Source: Deltaproteobacteria bacterium | GTDB taxonomy: Bacteria; Desulfobacterota; Desulfobacteria; Desulfobacterales; ETH-SRB1 | Direction: 5' to 3' | Length of the DNA: 64,000 bases | NCBI GenBank assembly: GCA_030272815.1 | Contig: JAJSZT010000011.1 | Coordinates: 1-64,000, forward strand | Shown here: piece by piece, positions 26,530 to 33,382 of the stretch | Layout of the letters: each line of letters opens with the position of its first letter | Numbering within the stretch: position 1 is the stretch's first letter | Notes under the pieces: generated by a model | The model's input: the letters and a program-made list of their open reading frames with translations, nothing else | Told to the model about the DNA's origin: nothing | Database searches by the model: none | Position numbers and translations under genes: made by a program

Positions 26530-27170
26530 GATGTATCTTTCCTCACCCTGTATCTTGCAAATATTTCCCCTGATTTGCCGACTCTGCTGGATAAAAGTTC
26601 AAGATTAACTAAAGGTAAGTTTGAATCAACTGGTCCATCAACAAGTGATGCAGAGTTTCTATTACCAGATATATTGGGAGTTATAGTAACAACAATCTCA
26701 TCAACAACACCCTCTGCAATACTTGAATAATTGAGTTTCCCTCCACCCTCAACTAACACAGATGACGCACCACGCTTTTCAAGTTCCCTTAATAAGGCAA
26801 CAATTGATAAGCCATAAGGCCCCGATGGGATTGCGACCACCTCTGCGAGACTTCCCACTTTTTTAGAAAGTTTTTGAGCGGCAGAATGACTTGTAAAGAT
26901 TATTGGAGGATTGCTCTGGTTGAATATAAGTTTCCCCTCTATTGGTATATGACCGGAACCGCTGACAATGGCCCTGATTCGACTCTTTAAATCTGTACCT
27001 TCAGGCCCTTTTATTTCAGGATTTTCTTCTCTTAAAGTTCCAGCGCCTATTATACTTGCATCAGTTTCGAGACGCATATTTCTGAGATGCAATAGATCTT
27101 CGTGGCTACCAAACTTGGCAGGACTTATTCTTCCGCATAGTGTGATTGCTGCAATCAATATTACCCTCAA
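26526..27170 (-). CDS. RibD C-terminal-type (DHFR-like) reductase
   Basis: 214 aa. Stand-alone NADPH-dependent reductase of the RibD_C family. Signatures: VILIAAITLCGRISP, the DASIIGAGTLREENPEI segment, and the NADPH-loop SSVLVEGGGKLNYSSI. Typical members reduce ribosylaminopyrimidinone phosphates in riboflavin synthesis; some relatives reduce pterins. No deaminase domain is fused. The start is a TTG at 27170, supported by CGGAGATAAACC before it. A 106-bp repeat (27206-27311) ends 36 bases upstream and may supply the promoter. First gene of the set with the PP-loop, GT2 and folE2 genes. Confidence 0.85.
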   Translation of the reverse strand: MRVILIAAITLCGRISPAKFGSHEDLLHLRNMRLETDASIIGAGTLREENPEIKGPEGTDLKSRIRAIVSGSGHIPIEGKLIFNQSNPPIIFTSHSAAQKLSKKVGSLAEVVAIPSGPYGLSIVALLRELEKRGASSVLVEGGGKLNYSSIAEGVVDEIVVTITPNISGNRNSASLVDGPVDSNLPLVNLELLSSRVGKSGEIFARYRVRKDTS

Positions 27171-27205
27171 GGTTTATCTCCGATAAATCCCAGCTTTTCT
27201 GAATC

Positions 27206-27311
27206 TATAGACTTTCAGATAATTAATTTCACAAGGCCAGAAGGAGGAAGGCGTATTAGTTATACGTCGACGACTGATAACGCAGTGAAATTATTTATCT
27301 GAAAGTCTATA
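27206..27311 (-). repeat. 106-bp TATAGACTTTCAG element, copy B
   Basis: Complete copy in minus orientation, with ends TATAGACTTTCAGATAA on both sides. Its right end faces the RibD-C gene, 36 bases away. It separates the GT4 gene from the rest of the cluster. Confidence 0.92.
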
Positions 27312-27368
27312 CCACTGTCGAACACAGATCTCTGATAGCACAATAATAGTTAGCAGTAAACTGTATAA

Positions 27369-28742
27369 CTAAATTGCGCTTTGCTTAAAACCCTTAATAG
27401 AATGGTCGAAATTAGTATACGATGAAGGATGTGGAACTATCTTCAAATGGGCTGGATGTTGCGTGGATTCCATTCTGTTGCAGAGCTGTGACTCGCCGAA
27501 GAAATTTATCATAATGGAGTCGAGCCGCTTCTGAAGCACGGAATAGGAATAGTGACGAGCGGCTATCTCGTAATTATGATTCACCATTTTCTCTTTTCGA
27601 TCAGACGACTTGAGAACTTCCTTTACGCGTTGAATAGTCTTTTTGGTGAGAAATCCGTCCATAGAGACTATATCAAAACCCAGTGGTTCGATATCTCTAA
27701 CAAAAATGGCATAACGATTGATCATCATAGGTTTTTTAAAGTAGATGGTTTCAAGAAAAGCATTTCCGAATCCCTCATTAAGGCTGGGATAAGTAACGAA
27801 ATCGGCATGTGGGTAAATATCCCAAAGAGAATATCTATCAGATTTTGAATTATTGTTCCAGGGATCCGCAACGCGAATATTTACCAGGTGAAGATCGACA
27901 CTATGTTCCAGAGCATGATCTTTAATCCATTCTGCATATTCAAAGCCTTCGTCTCCTGCTTCATGGGATATAACAAGCTTGCCTCCGACTTCTTTAAGTT
28001 TTTTAACAAGCTCAATGGCATGTTCAATGCCTTTTCTTTTTATAATGCGGGTAGGTTGCAAAAATACTATGTCGTCGGATTTTAAACCAATGGATTTCCG
28101 GAATCTTTCGCTACATTTTTTATCAACTACGGGTGGATTTTGAAAATCCAGAACATTTGGAATGATGGTTGCCGAAATACCTGTGCGCAGCGCCAGTTCT
28201 TCCCTGGCAACAGAATTAATAACCACGTGTTCTATATTAGGCGAGTTGGGAGGGAATGCCATGCGAATGTAATCGCTTACTGCGTTTACTGAAAAACGTA
28301 TCCTTTCCCAGTGGAAATCATGATGGTGGGCAATAGTAGGAATCTGAGTTTCCGCAATGGTTTCCGTCAATGCCAGCCCCAGTGGGATATGCATGGGAAT
28401 GGTGAGAGCATTTTCTGCAATCAAAAGATCAATATTGAACTTCTCAATAAAATTATGGAGATGTGATTTCAACATGGATCTTAAGGCATGAATCAATTCA
28501 GTTAAAGAGGGATCCCTCCCCCTTTTTCCCAAAATCCGTTCATTGATCCATTTGTTTTGTGCATGATGAAAATGAGCTTCGGGTACGAAGTAGCTCTTTT
28601 CAGGCTCCCTATCCAGTTCTCCGGCAAACCAGAAACAGTGGTGTCCATTTTTTTCAAAAACTTCCGCCCACTTGCTCGATTCTAAAGTAACACCGTCTGT
28701 ACCGGCAAAACGTGTTGAAATGAAACCGATGTTCTTATACAT
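27369..28742 (-). CDS. GT4-type glycosyltransferase
   Basis: 457 aa. Retaining GT-B enzyme. N-terminal part: IGFISTRFAGTDGVTLESSK and the HHHDFHWERIRFSV stretch near the middle. C-terminal nucleotide-sugar domain: IVFLQPTRIIKRKGIEHAIE, the DIYPHADFVTYPSLNEGFGN donor-site motif with catalytic Glu, and KKPMMINRYAIFVRD. It resembles trehalose- or glycerate-type glycosyltransferases making soluble glycosides, but the acceptor cannot be read. Start at ATG 28742; GGAGG lies 13 bases upstream. Same strand and upstream of the RibD-C/PP-loop/GT2/FolE2 genes, split from them by repeat copy B. Confidence 0.85.
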   Translation of the reverse strand: MYKNIGFISTRFAGTDGVTLESSKWAEVFEKNGHHCFWFAGELDREPEKSYFVPEAHFHHAQNKWINERILGKRGRDPSLTELIHALRSMLKSHLHNFIEKFNIDLLIAENALTIPMHIPLGLALTETIAETQIPTIAHHHDFHWERIRFSVNAVSDYIRMAFPPNSPNIEHVVINSVAREELALRTGISATIIPNVLDFQNPPVVDKKCSERFRKSIGLKSDDIVFLQPTRIIKRKGIEHAIELVKKLKEVGGKLVISHEAGDEGFEYAEWIKDHALEHSVDLHLVNIRVADPWNNNSKSDRYSLWDIYPHADFVTYPSLNEGFGNAFLETIYFKKPMMINRYAIFVRDIEPLGFDIVSMDGFLTKKTIQRVKEVLKSSDRKEKMVNHNYEIAARHYSYSVLQKRLDSIMINFFGESQLCNRMESTQHPAHLKIVPHPSSYTNFDHSIKGFKQSAI

Positions 28743-28806
28743 CACCAAAACTTAGCCTCCATGCTGTATTCTGAAAGGATGATTGTTTGGCAGTCTTTTT
28801 TATCAG

Positions 28807-29055
28807 TTATGTTGCGATACTTTCCAAACCGAGATAATTCTCTATTGCTCCGAATTCTGACGGGTGTGGAGCAGCCATGTAGTGTCCCAATATCTCCTCA
28901 AGTTCGACAGCGCAGGCATATTCTGATTCCGAAGGTCCAGCGATATTTATAATGCGTTTGTCGACATCAATATCTACAAGCAGGCAACCGTGTTTGCCGG
29001 CGATAGTGCTGACTAAACTGAAAAACTGCGTTTCTGTAAGAGTGTTACAGGACAT
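28807..29055 (-). CDS. Conserved-looking 82-aa protein, function unknown
   Basis: Acidic protein starting at an ATG with GAAGGGAGGCAAATT in front; the frame is open 13 codons further upstream but without a site. Pattern: HGCLLVDIDVDKRIINIAGP, then YACAVELEEILGHYMA. It may form a small alpha/beta domain. It lies 64 bases before the GT4 gene on the same strand and is probably the first gene of the glycosyltransferase/pterin cluster. No family recognised. Confidence 0.65.
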   Translation of the reverse strand: MSCNTLTETQFFSLVSTIAGKHGCLLVDIDVDKRIINIAGPSESEYACAVELEEILGHYMAAPHPSEFGAIENYLGLESIAT

Positions 29056-29386
29056 AATTTGCCTCCCTTCATCTATATTCCCCTCCTGGTGCAAATCTTT
29101 TATGTTTTATGAAATAGGAAAGCAAAAATCGAGCCAAAACTGCTCCGGCATAGCATAACCCATTAATTTAAAAGAACTAAATCGTTATCAAGGATAGGAT
29201 GCAAAAATCATTTTAACAAAAAACATCGAGTTTATCTCGAAAATAGTGCATATTATGGAAAATTTTTTCACATTTTTTGCCTTGTAAATAACTTTTTTAC
29301 GAAACCATTATTCTTGGTGGAGTGGTCGAGCAGGAAATTAGTCGAGTGCCCGCCCTTTAATGGGGCGATACTGTTTAGATGTTAAT

Positions 29387-29547
29387 ACCTAAATTGAGCG
29401 ATTTTTTACTCGATCTGCACCAATCTCTTGCGCATCAAGGACTTGAGAAAAGTCTCGACATATCCATTGGTATGCCTATGCTTTTCGCAAACCTTGCTGC
29501 ATCAAGATCTCGGCACATTTTTTCGCAAAAAATTGCTCAACTTAGGT
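29387..29547. repeat. 161-bp TTGAGCG element, copy 2
   Basis: Ends ACCTAAATTGAGCGATTTTT and TTGCTCAACTTAGGT, flanked by AAT on both sides. The rest of the 29095-29763 gap contains no supported gene, only an 18-base scar of another repeat at 29681. Confidence 0.85.
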
Positions 29548-29680
29548 AATAAATGTTTTAACCCGAATTATACTGTTTGGTTTTGACTTTCATATTTCAT
29601 GATAGTATAAAAAATAATAAAAAAGGCCCCCAACAAAAATATTTTTAATAGATTCTTACTGATTTTAGCTTAGAAATACC

Positions 29681-29698
29681 GTAGCCGTGAACGCTTAC
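29681..29698. repeat. Scar of the GTAGCCGTTCACGG element
   Basis: GTAGCCGTGAACGCTTAC joins the two outer ends of the 4090-4233 / 50904-51010 element directly, as if the interior had been lost. Confidence 0.6.
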
Positions 29699-29763
29699 GA
29701 AATACCTTTCTTTAGTCTGTAAATTAATTATAGAGCAAAAGTGTTATACCCGGGGAATTCAAT

Positions 29764-30711
29764 ATGAAAAGATGTGTTATAATTATTATATTGCTATTCA
29801 TATCAATGCTATTTGCATGTACCGGTAATAATGTAGTAAAAAAATCCGATACAACTATCTCAGGCATTAAAGAAATAAAAAAAGGGACGTATCTGTATAA
29901 AAAAGGATGTTACGAGCGATCACTGGAACACTTCTTAAGAGCACACGAGCTGTTTGTCTTTTCTGACAATTTAAGTGGTGTTGCCATGAGTATGAACAAC
30001 ATAGGTAATGTTTACAGAACAACTGGCCGCATTTCTTCTGCCACACAATTTTTTGATGAATCCTGTCGTATATTTTTATATATTAACGACATTGAAGGTG
30101 CTGTTCAGGCTCTTTTAAACAAAAGCGCTGCATTAATAGAAGATGGCGGGCTTGAAGAAGCATCTAATGTTTTAAGCCTCGCAGAAAACTTGGCGAAAAA
30201 TAACAAAAAGCTTTCTGTAACATTGCTTAAAAATCAAGGCATTCTCCTTATCAGAAAAAAAGAATTCAAAAGCGCTGAAGATATATTAAAAAAAGCTCTT
30301 AATAAGGTTGAACCTGCAAACTTTTCAGAAATCGCGGCAATTAACTTTGCATTAGGGAATCTTATGTTTGAAACAAAGCGCTCTGAAAATGCTGTTGAAT
30401 ATTTTAAAGAAGCTTTATCTGCCGATCAATCTTCGGGATTTATCAAAGGAATTGCAGATGATCTGGCTGCAATTGGGACAGTTTATTACAATAAGGATAA
30501 ATACGAACCTGCAGTAAACTTTTTTAACAGAAGCATAAAAATTTATGCACTTATTGGAAATGAGAAAAAAGTATATAAAATAATGGAGTTCCTCATTAAG
30601 TCTTCAGAAAAAGCAAATATTAATATAAGCATAACAAAAAATTTCGTTAAAAGATGGCTGGAAGGTAAATCTCTTAAGGGTTTCTGTGACTATAGACTTC
30701 CAGATAAATAA
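29764..30711 (+). CDS. TPR-repeat lipoprotein
   Basis: 315 aa. A lipoprotein signal peptide with lipobox LFAC (Cys near 19) indicates membrane anchoring outside the cytoplasm. The rest consists of helical TPR units, for example GVAMSMNNIGNVYRTTGRIS, SSGFIKGIADDLAAIGTVYY and NKDKYEPAVNFFNRSIKIYA. TPR lipoproteins commonly scaffold envelope or secretion complexes; no specific partner is visible. GGGGAATTCAAT precedes the ATG. The last residues (CDYRLPDK) and the TAA stop are encoded by the left end of repeat copy C (from 30691), so the original C-terminus has been replaced. Confidence 0.85.
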   Translation: MKRCVIIIILLFISMLFACTGNNVVKKSDTTISGIKEIKKGTYLYKKGCYERSLEHFLRAHELFVFSDNLSGVAMSMNNIGNVYRTTGRISSATQFFDESCRIFLYINDIEGAVQALLNKSAALIEDGGLEEASNVLSLAENLAKNNKKLSVTLLKNQGILLIRKKEFKSAEDILKKALNKVEPANFSEIAAINFALGNLMFETKRSENAVEYFKEALSADQSSGFIKGIADDLAAIGTVYYNKDKYEPAVNFFNRSIKIYALIGNEKKVYKIMEFLIKSSEKANINISITKNFVKRWLEGKSLKGFCDYRLPDK

Positions 30712-30960
30712 TTTTACTGTGTTATCAGTCGTCGACGTATAACTAATACGCCTTCCTCCTTCTGGCCTTGTGAAATTAATTATCTTAAACCTAAATTGAG
30801 CGATTTTTTACTCGACTTGCATCAATCTCTTGCGCATCAAGGATTTGCGAAAAGTCTCGACATATCCATTGGTATGCCTACGCTTTTCGCAAACCTTGCT
30901 GCATCAAGATCTCGGCACATTTCTTCGCAAAAAATCGCTCAACTTAGGTTAAAGTCTATA
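30691..30960 (+). repeat. 106-bp TATAGACTTTCAG element, copy C (interrupted)
   Basis: Left end at 30691 inside the TPR gene; right end AAAGTCTATA at 30951-30960. A 161-bp TTGAGCG element (30789-30949) sits in its right terminal repeat. The right end lies 25 bases before the FAD oxidoreductase start. Confidence 0.9.
30789..30949. repeat. 161-bp TTGAGCG element, copy 3
   Basis: Ends ACCTAAATTGAGCGATTTTT and AAATCGCTCAACTTAGGT, flanked by TAA at 30786-30788 and 30950-30952, where copies B, D and E have GAA once. Consistent with insertion plus 3-bp duplication. Confidence 0.88.
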
Positions 30961-30985
30961 AAAGCTTTGCCCTTAGATTCTTGAT

Positions 30986-32161
30986 ATGAAAAAATATTTG
31001 ATAATAGGAAATGGAGTTGCGGGCACAACCGCTGCAGAATTTATCCGTAAACAGGATGTCAAAGGAAAAATTACAATTTTAACCGAGGAAGCTCTGCCCT
31101 TCTACTACCGTATTAGACTGAATGAATATATCTCCGCCGACATTTCTGAGCAGACATTAGTAGCAAAAAAACAACAATGGTTTAAAGATAATGATATTGA
31201 TCTTAAATTAAGAACCAGAATTGCTGGAGCAGATCCCCAACAAAAAATGGTTGTATCGGAAAATAACCGGAAATTTTATTACGATCTTCTCCTTATAGCT
31301 ACAGGAAGCCTTTCTTTTGTTCCCCCTATAAAAGGCTATGATCTGAGAGGTGTTTTTACCCTGCGTACAATTAAGGATGCACATAAAATTTCTACCTTTG
31401 CTAAAAATACCGACAATGTGGTTCTTATCGGAGGCGGCTTATTAGGGCTTGAGATCGGCTATGCTCTAAGAAAATTAGGTAAAAAAGTAACAGTAGTTGA
31501 GTTTTTCCCAAGGCTATTACCAAGGCAACTTGATGTGGACGGTGCCTTTAGGCTCCAGCAAATATTGAAAGAAATGGGTTTCTCCTTCAGGATTGGAGCT
31601 AAAGCACTTGAAATAATTGGTGATAATCAGATAACTAAAGGCGTTCTTCTTGAAGGAGGGGAAGTCCTTGCCGCAGATATGATAATTATTTCAGCCGGAG
31701 TCCGTTCAAACTTAGAGCTGGCTGATGCATTAGAATTGGAATACAATAAAGGAATAAAAGTCGATGAGTACATGCGTACAACAATGGCCGATATATATTC
31801 AGCAGGTGACGTGGCGGAATTCAAAGAAACAGTTTATGGTATCTGGCCGGCTGCCATGGAACAGGGGAAAATAGCTGGAATCAATATGTCGGGAGGGGAT
31901 ACCATCTATAAAGGTACCACTATGGCTAATACCCTTAAGGTAGCAGGTCTCGATCTGGCTTCAGCAGGTGATATAGATCCTGAAAATAAATTTGAGTCCA
32001 AAATAGTCAAAGATGAAAAAACCTATAAGAAAATAGTCATAAATAATGACCGAATTATCGGCTGTATTATGCTGGGGGATAAAAAAGGTTTCAATATAAT
32101 TATTAAAGCGATTCATGAAAAGCATTATGCCTCTGAAGTTTTGCCTGATTTGTTTGATTAG
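30986..32161 (+). CDS. FAD/NAD(P)-dependent oxidoreductase, rubredoxin reductase-like
   Basis: 391 aa. Two dinucleotide-binding motifs: FAD-binding KYLIIGNGVAGTTAAEFIRK at the N-terminus and NAD-binding VVLIGGGLLGLEIGYALRKL near 145. The FAD-closing motif DIYSAGDVAEF is near 272. The C-terminal NirB-like domain (ANTLKVAGLDLASAGDI) resembles NADH-rubredoxin oxidoreductases and the N-terminal part of NirB. These pass electrons from NADH to rubredoxin, often for oxygen or peroxide defence in anaerobes. No rubredoxin gene lies alongside. Its upstream region consists entirely of repeat copy C, which may carry its promoter. Confidence 0.88.
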   Translation: MKKYLIIGNGVAGTTAAEFIRKQDVKGKITILTEEALPFYYRIRLNEYISADISEQTLVAKKQQWFKDNDIDLKLRTRIAGADPQQKMVVSENNRKFYYDLLLIATGSLSFVPPIKGYDLRGVFTLRTIKDAHKISTFAKNTDNVVLIGGGLLGLEIGYALRKLGKKVTVVEFFPRLLPRQLDVDGAFRLQQILKEMGFSFRIGAKALEIIGDNQITKGVLLEGGEVLAADMIIISAGVRSNLELADALELEYNKGIKVDEYMRTTMADIYSAGDVAEFKETVYGIWPAAMEQGKIAGINMSGGDTIYKGTTMANTLKVAGLDLASAGDIDPENKFESKIVKDEKTYKKIVINNDRIIGCIMLGDKKGFNIIIKAIHEKHYASEVLPDLFD

Positions 32162-32283
32162 ATAAATCATATATTTCCCCCTGCGAAAATTTATTTTAGG
32201 GAACAATAGATAATATAAAATGCATTTTAAAGCACTATGTTTAAGCTAAAATGACAAATATCTGCATCTAATTGATTTTATGA

Positions 32284-32374
32284 TGTAAGTTGAGCGATTT
32301 TTTGCGAAGAAATGTGCCGAGATCTTGATGCGCAAGAGATTGCTGCAGGTCGAGTAAAAATAGCTCAATTTAGG
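32284..32374. repeat. 161-bp TTGAGCG element, internally deleted copy
   Basis: Both ends are recognisable (AAGTTGAGCGATTTTTTGCG and TAGCTCAATTTAGG) but the central ~70 bases are missing, joined at GATCTTGATG/CGCAAGAGATTG. The stretch 32375-32590 shows no gene. Confidence 0.8.
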
Positions 32375-32589
32375 CGCAGGTTTATTGTGGAAAACACAGA
32401 ATAACACAGTTGGAATTTTTATCCTGACAAAGCAACATGATAGCTTGCTCCGATGCTATGATGGGCTACTCAATCTATCCTGAATCGAAGGCAGAGGGCA
32501 GAATGGCCTGGGATTGATACGTACCCCCATGCAGATTATATTTGCATATCACAAATTTTAAAGTTGTTTCAATTTGTTACATATAGCAG

Positions 32590-32670
32590 ATATCGTTAAT
32601 GGCTAAAAAATAACGAAAATCGACCGCGCTTCTCGTGGTCGGCTGAAGGGATTTGATATGAGTTCCTCTG
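32590..32670 (-). other. Possible attC-like hairpin downstream of radC
   Basis: On the minus strand TTCAGCCGACC...GGTCGATTTTCG is followed by AACGATATCTGCTATATGTA. A related arrangement occurs at 55637-55710 (TTCAGCCGACG, then AAAGATACCTGCTATATATT). The shared flank suggests common origin. Pairing is weaker here than at 55.6 kb. Confidence 0.3.
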
Positions 32671-32707
32671 TTTAATTTGCATTTGCCGCCTTGTTCCAAG
32701 GCAAACC

Positions 32708-33376
32708 TTAAAATCCAATATCATTCTCTAAAAAGCTGAAATATTCCGTACCGTTGAAAATGATATGATCCAGTACGGTTATGCCCATAATTTTCCCGGC
32801 CTGCTGTAATCGCTGTGTCGTTTCAATGTCCTGCTCGGATGGGTTTAGCGCACCGACTGGATGATTGTGTGCCAGGATCACAGCCGATGCACGATCAATA
32901 AGCGGATCGGCAAACACCTCTCGCGGGTGCACATGGCTTCTGTCAACAAGGCCGATGGAAACAACACGGATATTGATAATCTCATTTGCACCGTTAACCG
33001 AAGCACAGAGAAAGTGTTCTTGTTTTCGGTTTACGTAATGCCTGATATACGGGACCAGATCGGCGGGGGTTTCAATGCGGATTCCTTCCGGGCGGATGCG
33101 GCGTCGGGAAAACTCAGTGGCAGCCAGAATCAGAGCAGCCTTGGCATTACCGATGCCGTCAAACTTTACAAGATCATCGACCGATAATTTTGCCCCCTTC
33201 TCGTCAATGACCGGGATCATTTTTTTTGCAAGAGTGATGGCATCGTGCCTGCGAGAACCTTTGCCTATGAGTACGGCAAGCAACTCATGGTCAGTGAGGG
33301 CAACGGCCCCACGTTCGATGAGCTTTTCTCGCGGCCGTTCATGTTCCGGTAGATTTTTAATGTTTCTTTTTGCCAT
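32708..33376 (-). CDS. radC: RadC-family JAMM/MPN protein
   Basis: 222 aa. An N-terminal helix-hairpin-helix part (LPEHERPREKLIERGAVALT, FDGIGNAKAALILAA) is followed by an MPN domain with the metal motif VILAHNHPVGALNPSEQD (H-x-H-x7-S-x2-D). It is a full-length RadC, often found on mobile islands and in type I restriction operons. Its biochemical role is unsettled. It starts 6 bases after the hsdR stop and is therefore part of the restriction operon. Confidence 0.92.
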   Translation of the reverse strand: MAKRNIKNLPEHERPREKLIERGAVALTDHELLAVLIGKGSRRHDAITLAKKMIPVIDEKGAKLSVDDLVKFDGIGNAKAALILAATEFSRRRIRPEGIRIETPADLVPYIRHYVNRKQEHFLCASVNGANEIINIRVVSIGLVDRSHVHPREVFADPLIDRASAVILAHNHPVGALNPSEQDIETTQRLQQAGKIMGITVLDHIIFNGTEYFSFLENDIGF

Positions 33377-33382
33377 AATACT

